64,000 nucleotides of DNA from Pseudomonas sp. AL03 (GTDB lineage: Bacteria; Pseudomonadota; Gammaproteobacteria; Pseudomonadales; Pseudomonadaceae): the NCBI RefSeq assembly GCF_029960815.1, contig NZ_JASBRE010000023.1, positions 35,355 to 99,354 on the forward strand. Reading direction: 5' to 3'. Numbering within the stretch: the first letter of the stretch is position 1; every line of letters starts with the position of its first letter. Of the stretch, positions 1-11,731 are shown piece by piece. Made by a program: the position numbers and the translations under genes. The notes under the pieces were generated by a model that was given only the letters and a program-made list of their open reading frames with translations, did no database searches and was not told the DNA's origin.

Positions 1-312
1 CATTTCCAGCCATAGGCTGCCGCACAGCGGGAAGTCTGCCATGTGGGCGAGGATTACGCTGATGCGGTCGGTTTCCGGCAGATCAATGAAGATCCCGCGA
101 GCCCATTGGCGCGGGAAGATCAGATCGGCGAAACGCTGACCACGCATCAGGCGCTGGGCGCCGTCTTCTTCGGTGCAGATAAATTCAGCGCAGGCGCTGG
201 CAGTCTTGGCCTTGGCATAACCGGCCACGTTCAGCCGCGCGGCGTGTTCGGCAATCTCGGAACAGACTTCGCTTTCGAAGCCCGGCCGGCAATGCATAAA
301 GAGGGTGTTCAT
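1..312 (-). CDS. rlmM: 23S rRNA 2'-O-methyltransferase RlmM (partial, N-terminal 104 residues)
   Basis: RlmM is the SAM-dependent enzyme that 2'-O-methylates C2498 of 23S rRNA. Only the N-terminal part is present, because the gene runs off the left edge of the window. The reverse strand translates to a protein starting MNTLFMHCRPGFE, typical of the RlmM N-terminal (THUMP-like) domain; the catalytic Rossmann domain lies outside. The ATG at 312 is preceded by AGGAGTAAGA, a good ribosome binding site. It is divergent from acnA, an arrangement I recall from other pseudomonads. Confidence 0.85.
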   Translation of the reverse strand, partial: MNTLFMHCRPGFESEVCSEIAEHAARLNVAGYAKAKTASACAEFICTEEDGAQRLMRGQRFADLIFPRQWARGIFIDLPETDRISVILAHMADFPLCGSLWLEM

Positions 313-534
313 TCTTACTCCTGGGCAGTTGGCGAAGAATTCAGCCACTGCGCGATGCCCAGACTTGCGTTGAAGCAAAGCCTGTCACGAAAACCGGCGC
401 ATGATAGCCGAGTTCGCAACCTTGGACTCGGCCATAGAGTCCAGTTATTAGCTTTAACGAATGAACAGGGCTAGGTTAAAGGCTCTGTCTGTCCCGTCAG
501 TCCGTAGCCGTGCGGACCCAAAGGAGTTATTTCA

Positions 535-3276
<2,742 letters not shown>

Positions 3277-3292
3277 CAGCCTGCTGACACAG

Positions 3293-3316
3293 ACACCGCC
3301 TTCGGGCGGTGTTTTT
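3293..3316 (+). terminator. Rho-independent terminator of acnA
   Basis: An 8-bp perfect stem (ACACCGCC / GGCGGTGT) closes a TTCG tetraloop and is followed by TTTTT. It lies 16 nt after the acnA stop codon. Confidence 0.9.
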
Positions 3317-3339
3317 GTTTGTGTGCTGCTTATAATCGC

Positions 3340-3487
3340 CCCCCTCGCAACATCCACTGATCTGCGGCCGACTCGGCTGGTGGGCCGGGATCACTGTCGT
3401 GCTGGGTTGGCGGCCGCCATCGCCACCCATTTCGGCTCGAACTTGCTGCACTTCGGCCTGTTCACCTATCCGATGCTCGCCGGCTGA
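3340..3487 (+). pseudogene. Remnant of a CPBP-family membrane protease (C-terminal end only)
   Basis: The 314-bp gap between acnA and aer holds no intact gene, but two adjacent frames give short stretches of a membrane protein tail. One frame reads WWAGITVVLG (about 3378-3407). A neighbouring frame then reads AAAIATHFGSNLLHFG and ends FTYPMLAG before a stop at 3487. The H-x-x-x-N pattern (HFGSN) in a hydrophobic helix resembles the last conserved motif of CPBP (CAAX-protease-like) intramembrane peptidases. The rest of the gene, several hundred bases, is missing and the tail is frameshifted near 3410. The family identification is inferred from a short stretch. Confidence 0.45.
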
Positions 3488-3590
3488 CGCAATGGCCGTT
3501 TTGCGACGCAATGCTGATTACTGAAAAAAAATTTCAACTAATTCCTGACAGCGCCGACAACCAGTCAAAGCCTTGCGGATTGAAACTGCC

Positions 3591-5156
3591 ATGCGTAACA
3601 ACCAACCCAATACACAACGCGAACGGACCTTCCCGGCTCAGCAACGGTTGATTTCCACCACCGATGCCAAAGGCGTGATCACCTACTGCAACGATGCGTT
3701 CGTCGAGATCAGCGGGTTTTCTCGTGAAGAGCTGATCCGTGCGCCGCATAACCTGGTCCGTCACCCTGACGTTCCGGCCGCGGTGTTCGCGCACATGTGG
3801 GGCACACTGAAACAAGGCTTGCCATGGATGGGCATCGTCAAGAATCGCTGCAAAACCGGTGATCACTACTGGGTTAACGCCTACGTCACACCGGTTTTCG
3901 ACGGCAACCAGGTGGTCGGTTACGAGTCGGTGCGGATCAAACCCACCGCCGAACAGATCCAGCGTGCCGAAGCACTCTACCAACGCATCAACCAGGGCAA
4001 GTCGGCGATTCCTTCAACAGACAAATGGCTGCCGGTGCTGCAGGACTGGCTGCCGTTCATTCTGGTCAGCCAACTGAGCTTCATGATCGGTGCGTCGCTC
4101 AACTCCCAATGGGGTTTTGCGTTGGCCGCCGGTCTCTCTGTGCCATTGGGCTTGCTGGGTTTGAGCTGGCAACAGCGCGGCCTCAAGCGTCTGCTGCAAC
4201 TGGCCGGACAGACGACCTCCGACCCGCTGATCGCGCAGATGTACACCGACAGCCGTGGCGCTCAAGCACGTCTGGAGATGTCGATCCTCAGCCAGGAAGC
4301 CCGCCTGAAAACCTGCCTGACCCGTCTGCAGGACACCGCCGAGCACCTGACCGAGCAAGCGAAACAGTCCGACACCCTGGCGCACAAAAGCTCCACCGGC
4401 CTGGAACGCCAGCGCGTCGAAACCGAGCAAGTGGCCACCGCCGTCAACCAGATGGCGGCTACCACTCAAGAAGTCGCCAGCCACGTGCAGCGCACTGCCG
4501 ACGCCACCCAGGAAGCCAATCGCCTCACCGGTCGCGGCCGCGACATCGCCGGGGAAACTCGCGAAGCCATCCAGCGTCTGTCGGTGGTGGTCGGTGAAAC
4601 CGGTATGACCGTGAACCAACTGGCCAAGGACAGCGACGAAATCGGTGGCGTGGTCGATGTGATCAAAGGCATCGCCGACCAGACCAACCTGCTGGCCTTG
4701 AACGCCGCCATCGAAGCGGCCCGTGCCGGCGAGATGGGGCGTGGGTTTGCGGTGGTTGCCGACGAAGTCCGTCAACTGGCGCAACGCACCAGCGAATCCA
4801 CCGGGCAGATCCACGCGCTGATCGCCAAGCTCCAGCAAACCGCCAGCACCGCGGTGCAAACCATGGAAGCCGGGCATCGCCAGGCCGAAGAAGGTGTGGC
4901 GCGGGTACTGGAAGCGGACCAGGCACTGGTGGGGATCAGCGAAGCGGTGGCCAACATCACCGACATGACTACCCAGATTGCCGCCGCAACCGAAGAGCAA
5001 AGCGCTGTCGCCGAAGAAATCAGCCGCAACATCAGCAACATCTCGCAACTGGCGGATCAGACGTCGGAACAGGCTCAACACTCGGCGTTGTTGAGTGAAG
5101 AGCTGACGAAGACGGCGAATACTCAGTATTCGTTGGTGGAGCGGTTTAACCGCTGA
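3591..5156 (+). CDS. aer: Aerotaxis receptor (PAS-MCP), Aer
   Basis: This methyl-accepting chemotaxis protein senses redox or oxygen through an N-terminal PAS domain (about residues 8-115, with the motif YCNDAFVEISGF and the RHPDVP region that normally holds FAD). A hydrophobic hairpin follows (about 150-190), and the cytoplasmic signalling domain has the hairpin tip IADQTNLLALNAAIEAARAG. There is no periplasmic domain, as expected for Aer. I use the ATG at 3591 (521 residues) rather than the upstream TTG at 3573, because the protein then starts MRNNQPNTQRE as Aer homologues do. The acnA-aer neighbourhood is conserved in Pseudomonas, and the oxygen-sensing role fits the cbb3 genes next door. 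Confidence 0.9.
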   Translation: MRNNQPNTQRERTFPAQQRLISTTDAKGVITYCNDAFVEISGFSREELIRAPHNLVRHPDVPAAVFAHMWGTLKQGLPWMGIVKNRCKTGDHYWVNAYVTPVFDGNQVVGYESVRIKPTAEQIQRAEALYQRINQGKSAIPSTDKWLPVLQDWLPFILVSQLSFMIGASLNSQWGFALAAGLSVPLGLLGLSWQQRGLKRLLQLAGQTTSDPLIAQMYTDSRGAQARLEMSILSQEARLKTCLTRLQDTAEHLTEQAKQSDTLAHKSSTGLERQRVETEQVATAVNQMAATTQEVASHVQRTADATQEANRLTGRGRDIAGETREAIQRLSVVVGETGMTVNQLAKDSDEIGGVVDVIKGIADQTNLLALNAAIEAARAGEMGRGFAVVADEVRQLAQRTSESTGQIHALIAKLQQTASTAVQTMEAGHRQAEEGVARVLEADQALVGISEAVANITDMTTQIAAATEEQSAVAEEISRNISNISQLADQTSEQAQHSALLSEELTKTANTQYSLVERFNR

Positions 5157-5162
5157 TCGTCC

Positions 5163-5195
5163 TGATCGTTCCCACGCAGAGCGTGGGAACGATCA
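5163..5195. repeat. REP palindrome (GATCGTTCCCACGC family)
   Basis: Perfect 15-bp arms (TGATCGTTCCCACGC and its complement) are separated by AGA. It sits between the convergent ends of aer and the hydrolase gene and could also help end transcription. The same core recurs at 16407, 23045, 33134, 47304 and 51806. Confidence 0.85.
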
Positions 5196-5196
5196 C

Positions 5197-5874
5197 TTAA
5201 CCAAGGAAATCAGCTACCTTTTGCGCCGCAGCTTCCAAATGCTGCTCATGCGTAAACCCCGAAGCCTTCAACGGCTTCAAGTCATGATCCCCCGCCACCA
5301 GCCAGAACACCTCGATACTCGGTGCCAACGTATAAGCCTCGACGGCCTCACGATTCCCCAGCGCATCCCGCTCACCCTGCACTATCAACGTCGGTGTCTT
5401 GAGCGCGGCCAGATGCTCGACCCGAGGTTTCTCCGGTTTGCCCACCGCATAAAACGGATAACCCAGACACACCAACCCATCCACCCCTAACTCATCGGCC
5501 AGTAAACTCGCCATCCGCCCGCCCATGGACTTGCCGCCAATGGCCAGACGTCCAGCGACATGGCGTCGCACCACGGCATACACCTCACGCCAGCACTCCA
5601 GCAACTTTGGCGCAGGGTTCGGTGGACGTTTTCCACCATCGATGCGTCGTTGTGCCATGTAGGGAAACTCGAAGCGCAGCACATTGACGCCTTGAGCAGC
5701 AAGGCGCGCAGCCACGTCGTTCATCCAGCCACTGTCCATCGGTGCACCGGCACCGTGAGCCAGAATCAGCGTCGTCGATGACGGCGCCGAGGCGGCGTCC
5801 CACAGCCAGCCATGTTCCGCCACACACTGCGCCCATTGACCCCCGTCAATACTGGCCTTGTGCTCTTTGTCCAT
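5197..5874 (-). CDS. Alpha/beta hydrolase of the KANL3/Tex30-like family
   Basis: This is a 225-residue cytoplasmic alpha/beta hydrolase. The nucleophile elbow GKSMGG places Ser116. Asp170 (QGERDALG) and His197 (GDHDLK) complete a plausible triad, and an early LAHGAGAPMDS stretch forms the oxyanion region. This pattern matches the small dienelactone-hydrolase-like Tex30/KANL3 group, whose bacterial substrates are largely unknown. I chose the ATG at 5874 because GAGGCAAGC precedes it; the longer reading frame would overlap the ccoN promoter region. It is divergent from the first ccoN with 97 bp between the starts. Substrate and pathway cannot be named. Confidence 0.8.
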   Translation of the reverse strand: MDKEHKASIDGGQWAQCVAEHGWLWDAASAPSSTTLILAHGAGAPMDSGWMNDVAARLAAQGVNVLRFEFPYMAQRRIDGGKRPPNPAPKLLECWREVYAVVRRHVAGRLAIGGKSMGGRMASLLADELGVDGLVCLGYPFYAVGKPEKPRVEHLAALKTPTLIVQGERDALGNREAVEAYTLAPSIEVFWLVAGDHDLKPLKASGFTHEQHLEAAAQKVADFLG

Positions 5875-5971
5875 GCTTGCCTCGCTTTTAGTCTGCCTAT
5901 AACTCCAGGCGAAGGGAGCGTCTGCCTTGCGCAAACGCCTTTCACTTCGGCTGAACCGTGGATGGGGAACC

Positions 5972-7396
5972 ATGAACACTTCTATCAGTACCGCCTACAA
6001 CTACAAGGTGGTCCGCCAATTCGCCATTATGACGGTGGTGTGGGGCATCGTCGGCATGGGCCTCGGGGTTTTTCTCGCGGCTCAATTGGTCTGGCCTGAA
6101 CTTAACTTCAATCTGCCGTGGACCAGCTTCGGGCGTCTACGCCCGCTGCACACCAACGCAGTGATCTTCGCTTTTGGCGGCTGCGCCTTGTTTGCGAGTT
6201 CTTTCTATTCGGTGCAACGTACTTGCCAGACCCAGCTGTTCGCGCCGAAAATTGCCGCGTTTTGCTTCTGGGGTTGGCAAGTGGTGATCCTGCTGGCGGC
6301 CATCAGCTTGCCGCTGGGTTACACCAGCTCCAAGGAATACGCCGAGCTGGAATGGCCGATCGACATTTTGATCACCATCGTCTGGGTCGCTTACGCCGTG
6401 GTGTTCTTCGGCACGCTGGCGACGCGCAAGACCAAACACATCTACGTCGGCAACTGGTTCTTCGGTGCATTCATCATCAGCGTGGCGATTCTGCACATCG
6501 TCAACAACCTTGAGCTGCCGGTGAGTTTCACCAAGTCCTACTCGGTGTATGCCGGTGCGACCGATGCCATGGTTCAGTGGTGGTACGGGCACAACGCCGT
6601 AGGCTTTTTCCTTACCGCCGGTTTCCTCGGGATGATGTACTACTTCGTGCCGAAACAGGCCGAGCGTCCGGTGTATTCCTACCGCTTGTCGATCGTGCAC
6701 TTCTGGGCGCTGATCACCCTGTACATCTGGGCCGGCCCGCACCACTTGCACTACACCGCGCTGCCGGACTGGGCGCAGTCGCTGGGCATGGTGATGTCGC
6801 TGATCCTGCTCGCGCCAAGCTGGGGCGGGATGATCAACGGCATGATGACGCTCTCGGGCGCCTGGCATAAGTTGCGCAGCGACCCGATCCTGCGCTTCCT
6901 CGTGGTCTCGCTGGCGTTCTACGGCATGTCGACCTTCGAAGGGCCGATGATGGCCATCAAAACGGTCAACGCGCTGTCTCACTACACCGACTGGACCATC
7001 GGCCACGTTCACGCTGGCGCCCTCGGCTGGGTAGCGATGATCTCCATCGGCGCGCTGTACCACATGATCCCGAAAATCTTTGGCCGCACGCAGATGCACA
7101 GCATCGGCCTGATCAACGCGCACTTCTGGCTCGCCACCATCGGCACCGTGCTGTACATCGCTTCGATGTGGGTCAACGGCATCGCTCAGGGCCTCATGTG
7201 GCGCGCAGTCAATGAAGACGGCACGCTGACCTACTCCTTCGTCGAAACCCTGGTGGCCAGCCACCCAGGCTTCGTCGTGCGACTGGTGGGCGGTGCGATC
7301 TTCTTCAGCGGCATGTTGCTGATGGCCTACAACACCTGGCGCACCGTGCGGGCCTCACAGCCTGCCGAAGTCGCCGCTGCCGCGCAGATCGCCTGA
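5972..7396 (+). CDS. ccoN: cbb3-type cytochrome c oxidase subunit I (first copy)
   Basis: This is the catalytic heme-copper subunit of cbb3 oxidase, which reduces O2 to water at high affinity and pumps protons across the inner membrane. It has 474 residues and about 12 hydrophobic segments. The histidine-rich stretches of the active site are visible (WWYGHNAVGFF, AGPHHLHYTALPDW, GHVHAGALGW). The ATG at 5972 follows a GGATGGGG stretch and gives MNTSISTAYNYKVVRQF, which matches the start of the second copy; the longer frame from 5927 is unlikely. It is the first gene of ccoNOQP. No Anr box is visible in the 97 bp upstream, so this operon may be expressed aerobically. Confidence 0.96.
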   Translation: MNTSISTAYNYKVVRQFAIMTVVWGIVGMGLGVFLAAQLVWPELNFNLPWTSFGRLRPLHTNAVIFAFGGCALFASSFYSVQRTCQTQLFAPKIAAFCFWGWQVVILLAAISLPLGYTSSKEYAELEWPIDILITIVWVAYAVVFFGTLATRKTKHIYVGNWFFGAFIISVAILHIVNNLELPVSFTKSYSVYAGATDAMVQWWYGHNAVGFFLTAGFLGMMYYFVPKQAERPVYSYRLSIVHFWALITLYIWAGPHHLHYTALPDWAQSLGMVMSLILLAPSWGGMINGMMTLSGAWHKLRSDPILRFLVVSLAFYGMSTFEGPMMAIKTVNALSHYTDWTIGHVHAGALGWVAMISIGALYHMIPKIFGRTQMHSIGLINAHFWLATIGTVLYIASMWVNGIAQGLMWRAVNEDGTLTYSFVETLVASHPGFVVRLVGGAIFFSGMLLMAYNTWRTVRASQPAEVAAAAQIA

Positions 7397-7406
7397 GGAG
7401 GCCGCC

Positions 7407-8015
7407 ATGAAACACGAAACAATCGAGAAAAACGTCGGCCTGCTGATGTTGTTGATGGTGCTGGCCGTGAGCATTGGCGGCCTGACCCAGATCGTCCCGC
7501 TGTTCTTCCAGGACGTGACCAATAAGCCGGTGGAAGGCATGAAGCCCTACACCGCGCTGCAACTGGAAGGTCGCGACCTCTACATCCGCGAAGGCTGCGT
7601 CGGCTGCCATTCGCAGATGATCCGCCCGTTTCGCGCCGAGACCGAACGCTACGGCCACTACTCGGTGGCCGGTGAAAGTGTCTGGGATCACCCATTCCTG
7701 TGGGGCTCGAAACGTACCGGTCCGGACCTGGCTCGGGTCGGCGGTCGCTACTCCGAAGACTGGCACCGCGCGCACTTGTACAACCCGCGCAACGTGGTGC
7801 CGGAATCGAAAATGCCCGGCTATCCGTGGCTCGTGGACAATCAACTCGACAGCAGCCACACCGAAAGCAAGATCAAGGCGATGCGCACCCTCGGCGTGCC
7901 GTACACCGACGACGACATCGCAGGCTCAGTCGCCTCGCTCAAGGGCAAGACCGAAATGGATGCACTGGTCGCTTACCTGCAAGTGCTTGGCACATCCATC
8001 AAGAGCAAGAGGTGA
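7407..8015 (+). CDS. ccoO: cbb3 oxidase monoheme cytochrome c subunit II (first copy)
   Basis: This is a membrane-anchored monoheme c subunit that passes electrons from CcoP to CcoN. It has 202 residues: one N-terminal transmembrane helix (about 12-33), then a periplasmic domain with the heme c motif CVGCH (C64, C67, H68) and a distal methionine candidate in ESKMPGYPW. It starts 10 bp after ccoN with GAGGAGGCC upstream. It is nearly identical to the copy at 11118. Confidence 0.96.
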   Translation: MKHETIEKNVGLLMLLMVLAVSIGGLTQIVPLFFQDVTNKPVEGMKPYTALQLEGRDLYIREGCVGCHSQMIRPFRAETERYGHYSVAGESVWDHPFLWGSKRTGPDLARVGGRYSEDWHRAHLYNPRNVVPESKMPGYPWLVDNQLDSSHTESKIKAMRTLGVPYTDDDIAGSVASLKGKTEMDALVAYLQVLGTSIKSKR

Positions 8016-8018
8016 GTC

Positions 8019-8243
8019 ATGGCCATGTTCTTTGGAATAAGTAGCGAATTGAGCAGTGGAATGATCCGCGGCCTGGGCACGGTCGTGGTGTTCGTGGCCT
8101 TTGTCGGCCTGACGCTCTGGGTGTTCAATGGCAAGCGCAATCCGGAATTTGCCGAAGCGCGTTTGCTGCCGTTCGCCGACGAGCCGCAGCCTGACAGCGT
8201 CATCACCCAAGAACCTGCAACAACAAGGAGTACCCGGCCATGA
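8019..8243 (+). CDS. ccoQ: cbb3 oxidase small subunit CcoQ (first copy)
   Basis: This is a single-helix protein that stabilises the cbb3 complex. It has 74 residues, with one transmembrane segment (about 15-35, GMIRGLGTVVVFVAFVGLTLW) followed by an acidic tail containing LLPFADEP. Compared with the second copy (61 residues), it has about 10 extra N-terminal residues (MAMFFGISSELSS) before the conserved GMIRGLG. An internal start is possible, but AGAGGTGAG directly precedes the ATG at 8019. The stop overlaps the ccoP start (ATGA). Confidence 0.9.
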   Translation: MAMFFGISSELSSGMIRGLGTVVVFVAFVGLTLWVFNGKRNPEFAEARLLPFADEPQPDSVITQEPATTRSTRP

Positions 8244-9193
8244 CCACCTTCTGGAGTACGTGGATCTGCGTACTGACCATCGGCAGCCTGATCGGCCTGA
8301 CCTGGCTGCTGATCGGCACCCGCAAGGGCGAAACCAAGGGCAGCGTCGACCAGACCATGGGCCACAGCTTCGACGGCATCGAGGAGTACGACAACCCGCT
8401 GCCGCAGTGGTGGTTCATGCTGTTCGCCGGCACGCTGGTGTTTGCCGTGGGCTATCTGGTGCTTTACCCAGGGCTGGGCAACTGGAAAGGCGTTCTGCCG
8501 GGTTACGAGGACGGGTGGACCGGCGTCCACGAGTGGGAAAAGGAAATGGCCAAGTCGGATGCGAAGTTCGGACCGATCTTCGCCAAATTCGCGGCGATGC
8601 CCGTGGAAGAAGTGGCCAAGGATCCGCAAGCGCTGACAATGGGCGGTCGCCTGTTTGCCTCCAATTGCGCGGTCTGCCACGGCTCTGATGCCAAGGGCGC
8701 CTTTGGCTTCCCGAACCTGGCTGACAACAGCTGGCGCTGGGGCGGTCATGCCGACACCATCAAAGCCACGATCATGGGCGGTCGTATGGCCGCGATGCCG
8801 GCCTGGGGTGAAATCCTCGGTGATGCCGGAGTGAAGAATGTCGCGGCGTATGTGCGGCATGACCTGGCCGGCCTGCCGTTGCCTGCCGACAGCGGTGCCG
8901 ATCTGCACGCCGGACAGCAAGCGTTCAGCACCCTGTGTGTAGCCTGTCATGGGGCAAACGGCCAGGGCACTGAAGCCATGGGCGCGCCGAATCTGACGCA
9001 ACCAGCCGGTTTTATCTATGGAACAGGCCTGACGCAGCTTGAACAAACGATTCGTCATGGCCGCCAGGGCCATATGCCGGCGCAGAACGAACTACTCGGT
9101 AACGACAAGGTGCAACTGCTGGCCGCTTACGTTTACAGCTTGTCTCAGGGTCTGAGCACCGAGCGTTTGCAGGCTGAAGGCAAACACGAATAA
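8240..9193 (+). CDS. ccoP: cbb3 oxidase diheme cytochrome c subunit III (first copy)
   Basis: This diheme c subunit receives electrons from soluble cytochromes or the bc1 complex. It has 317 residues, with two N-terminal hydrophobic helices (about 4-25 and 55-78) and two periplasmic cytochrome c domains with CAVCH (C143, C146, H147) and CVACH (C233, C236, H237). The GYEDGWTG loop after the second helix lacks an insertion found in the second copy. The gene overlaps ccoQ by 4 bp. A hairpin follows the stop. Confidence 0.95.
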   Translation: MTTFWSTWICVLTIGSLIGLTWLLIGTRKGETKGSVDQTMGHSFDGIEEYDNPLPQWWFMLFAGTLVFAVGYLVLYPGLGNWKGVLPGYEDGWTGVHEWEKEMAKSDAKFGPIFAKFAAMPVEEVAKDPQALTMGGRLFASNCAVCHGSDAKGAFGFPNLADNSWRWGGHADTIKATIMGGRMAAMPAWGEILGDAGVKNVAAYVRHDLAGLPLPADSGADLHAGQQAFSTLCVACHGANGQGTEAMGAPNLTQPAGFIYGTGLTQLEQTIRHGRQGHMPAQNELLGNDKVQLLAAYVYSLSQGLSTERLQAEGKHE

Positions 9194-9208
9194 ATCTCGA
9201 CCGCTCTG

Positions 9209-9234
9209 CTGCCGCATTCTCCCGGATGCGGCAG
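9209..9234 (+). terminator. Hairpin after the first ccoNOQP operon
   Basis: Perfect 9-bp arms CTGCCGCAT / ATGCGGCAG enclose an 8-nt loop, 15 nt after the ccoP stop. Only TTCCC follows instead of a T-run, so this is a weak terminator or an mRNA 3'-end stabiliser. Confidence 0.5.
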
Positions 9235-9675
9235 TTCCCTGCCCCTTTGCGACCCATTGTCGCACCCTCCGTTAGTCCTCCTTTCAGTTCCCCAGATTCG
9301 GGGCTAAGCTTGCTTCGATGCGGACTGGCGTGAGCCGGTTCCAGGTCGACCCGACCCGATGTGTTTGACGAATCTGCTCGATGACAAGCCGCAAAGGCTG
9401 GTAGATACCGGCTGTCCTGCCAATTGCCATCTGTCACCCGATCGTTGGGTTTGAACACACCTCGTTACATCCGACCTGAACCCCTCACCAATTTCGTCTG
9501 CCGCGACATTTTGCCCTTGGGCAATTTTGTCCCTACGCGGCGCATGGAAAGGCCGCAGAATCAGCTTTTGAAAGCATTGACCCAGGTCATGGCGCGTTGC
9601 AATGACCCCTCGCTTTCTCCATACTTGCGGCCGATTTTTACTCCTAATAAAACACCCAAACCGTGGAACCTTAGA
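9235..9675 (+). promoter_or_regulatory. Regulatory gap before the second cco operon, with an Anr-like box
   Basis: This is about 440 bp without a recognisable gene. At 9577-9590 lies TTGACCCAGGTCAT, which fits the FNR/Anr consensus TTGAY-N4-RTCAA in all but the last base. No good -10 sits at the class II distance; CATACT at 9620 is about 7 bp too far. A second dyad with the same 5+4+5 geometry, TTGCCCTTGGGCAA, is at 9511-9524 but departs from the Anr half-site. The first is a candidate only. Confidence 0.4.
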
Positions 9676-11118
9676 ATGAGCACAGCAATCAGTCCGACTG
9701 CTTATAACTATAAGGTAGTCCGCCAGTTCGCCATCATGACGGTGGTCTGGGGGATCCTTGGCATGGGGCTCGGTGTCTTCATTGCCTCGCAACTGGTCTG
9801 GCCGGAGTTGAACTTCGGTCTGGAATGGACGAGCTTTGGACGCCTGCGCCCGTTGCACACCAACCTGGTGATTTTCGCCTTCGGTGGTTGTGCACTGTTT
9901 GCCACTTCTTATTACGTCGTGCAGCGAACCTGCCAAACGCGACTGATTTCCGACAGTCTCGCGGCCTTCACCTTTTGGGGTTGGCAAGCGGTGATCGTCG
10001 GCGCAGGCATTTCCTTGCCGCTGGGCTACACCACGTCCAAGGAATACGCAGAACTGGAATGGCCTATCGCCATTTTGCTGGCCATTGTCTGGATCACCTA
10101 CGCCGTGGTGTTCTTCGGCACCATCACCAAGCGCAACACCAAGCACATCTATGTGGGTAACTGGTTCTACGGTGCCTTCATCGTTGTGACGGCGATGCTG
10201 CACATCGTCAACCACGCTTCCCTGCCGGTCAGCTTGTTCAAGTCCTACTCGGCCTACGCCGGTGCGACTGACGCGATGATCCAGTGGTGGTACGGCCACA
10301 ACGCGGTGGGTTTCTTCCTGACCACCGGCTTCCTGGGAATGATGTACTACTTCGTTCCGAAGCAGGCCGAGCGTCCGATCTACTCCTATCGTCTGTCGAT
10401 CGTGCACTTCTGGGCGCTGATCACCCTGTACATCTGGGCCGGTCCGCACCACCTGCACTACACCGCTCTGCCGGACTGGGCTCAGTCGCTGGGTATGGCA
10501 ATGTCGATCATCCTGCTGGCGCCAAGCTGGGGCGGCATGATCAACGGCATGATGACCCTGTCGGGCGCCTGGCATAAGCTGCGCACCGACCCGATCCTGC
10601 GCTTCCTCGTTGTATCGCTGGCCTTCTACGGCATGTCGACCTTCGAAGGCCCGATGATGGCCATCAAGACCGTCAACTCACTGTCTCACTACACTGACTG
10701 GACCATCGGCCACGTGCACGCCGGTGCGTTGGGCTGGGTGGCGATGATCTCGATCGGCGCCATCTACCACATGATCCCGAAACTGTTCGGTCGTGTGCAG
10801 ATGCACAGCATCGGCCTGATCAACACGCACTTCTGGCTCGCGACCATCGGTACCGTTCTGTACATCGCTTCGATGTGGGTCAACGGCATCACCCAAGGTC
10901 TGATGTGGCGTGCAATCAACGACGACGGCACCCTCACCTACTCGTTCGTCGAAGCGCTGCAAGCCAGCCATCCTGGTTTCATCGTTCGCGCCCTGGGCGG
11001 TGCGTTCTTTGCCAGCGGCATGTTGTTCATGGCCTACAACGTATGGCGTACCGTACGTGCCTCGAACCCGGCTGAAGCCGAAGCCGCGGCTCAGATTGCT
11101 GTAGTTGGAGCTCACTGA
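9676..11118 (+). CDS. ccoN: cbb3-type cytochrome c oxidase subunit I (second copy)
   Basis: This is a second heme-copper catalytic subunit of 480 residues, very similar to the copy at 5972 throughout, with the same WWYGHNAVGFF, AGPHHLHYTALPDW and GHVHAGALGW active-site segments. Differences are concentrated in the second to sixth helices and at the C-terminus (EAEAAAQIAVVGAH). I chose the ATG at 9676 by alignment with the first copy; the reading frame is open upstream to 9424, but that extension lacks homology to the first copy. The TGA overlaps the ATG of ccoO, which indicates translational coupling. Confidence 0.96.
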   Translation: MSTAISPTAYNYKVVRQFAIMTVVWGILGMGLGVFIASQLVWPELNFGLEWTSFGRLRPLHTNLVIFAFGGCALFATSYYVVQRTCQTRLISDSLAAFTFWGWQAVIVGAGISLPLGYTTSKEYAELEWPIAILLAIVWITYAVVFFGTITKRNTKHIYVGNWFYGAFIVVTAMLHIVNHASLPVSLFKSYSAYAGATDAMIQWWYGHNAVGFFLTTGFLGMMYYFVPKQAERPIYSYRLSIVHFWALITLYIWAGPHHLHYTALPDWAQSLGMAMSIILLAPSWGGMINGMMTLSGAWHKLRTDPILRFLVVSLAFYGMSTFEGPMMAIKTVNSLSHYTDWTIGHVHAGALGWVAMISIGAIYHMIPKLFGRVQMHSIGLINTHFWLATIGTVLYIASMWVNGITQGLMWRAINDDGTLTYSFVEALQASHPGFIVRALGGAFFASGMLFMAYNVWRTVRASNPAEAEAAAQIAVVGAH

Positions 11119-11726
11119 TGAAGCATGAAGCAGTCGAGAAGAACATTGGCCTGCTGGCCTTCTTCATGGTTATCGCCGTCAGCATCGGCGGCTTGACCCA
11201 GATCGTTCCGCTGTTTTTCCAGGACGTCACCAACAAGCCGGTCGAAGGCATGAAGCCTCGCACCGCCCTTGAACTGGAAGGCCGCGACATCTACATCGCC
11301 AACGGTTGTGTCGGCTGCCACTCGCAGATGATCCGCCCGTTCCGTGCTGAAACCGAACGATACGGCCACTATTCGGTTGCCGGTGAAAGCGTCTGGGACC
11401 ACCCGTTCCTGTGGGGTTCCAAGCGTACCGGTCCGGACCTGGCCCGTGTCGGCGGTCGTTACTCCGATGACTGGCAGCGTGCGCATTTGTACAACCCGCG
11501 CAACGTGGTGCCTGAGTCGAAAATGCCGGCCTACCCGTTCCTCGTGGAAAACAAGCTCGACGGCAAAGACACCGCCAAGAAAATGGAAGTCTTGCGCACG
11601 CTCGGCGTCCCTTACACCGACGAAGACATCGCCGGTGCCCAGGATGCTGTGAAGGGCAAAACCGAAATGGACGCGCTGGTGGCCTATCTGCAAGGCCTGG
11701 GCACCATCATCAAAAGCAAACGGTGA
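11118..11726 (+). CDS. ccoO: cbb3 oxidase monoheme cytochrome c subunit II (second copy)
   Basis: This is a 202-residue membrane-anchored cytochrome c with the same layout as the first copy: an N-terminal helix (about 12-33) and CVGCH at C64, C67, H68. It starts within the ccoN stop (TGATG). Most differences from the first copy lie in the C-terminal third (KLDGKDTAKKMEVLRT versus a serine/histidine-rich stretch). Confidence 0.96.
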   Translation: MKHEAVEKNIGLLAFFMVIAVSIGGLTQIVPLFFQDVTNKPVEGMKPRTALELEGRDIYIANGCVGCHSQMIRPFRAETERYGHYSVAGESVWDHPFLWGSKRTGPDLARVGGRYSDDWQRAHLYNPRNVVPESKMPAYPFLVENKLDGKDTAKKMEVLRTLGVPYTDEDIAGAQDAVKGKTEMDALVAYLQGLGTIIKSKR

Positions 11727-11731
11727 TTTAG

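Noticed and set aside
9511..9524. TTGCCCTTGGGCAA as an Anr box for the second cco operon
   Set aside because: It has the 5+4+5 geometry but the half-sites TTGCC/GGCAA depart from TTGAT/ATCAA; the site at 9577 fits better.
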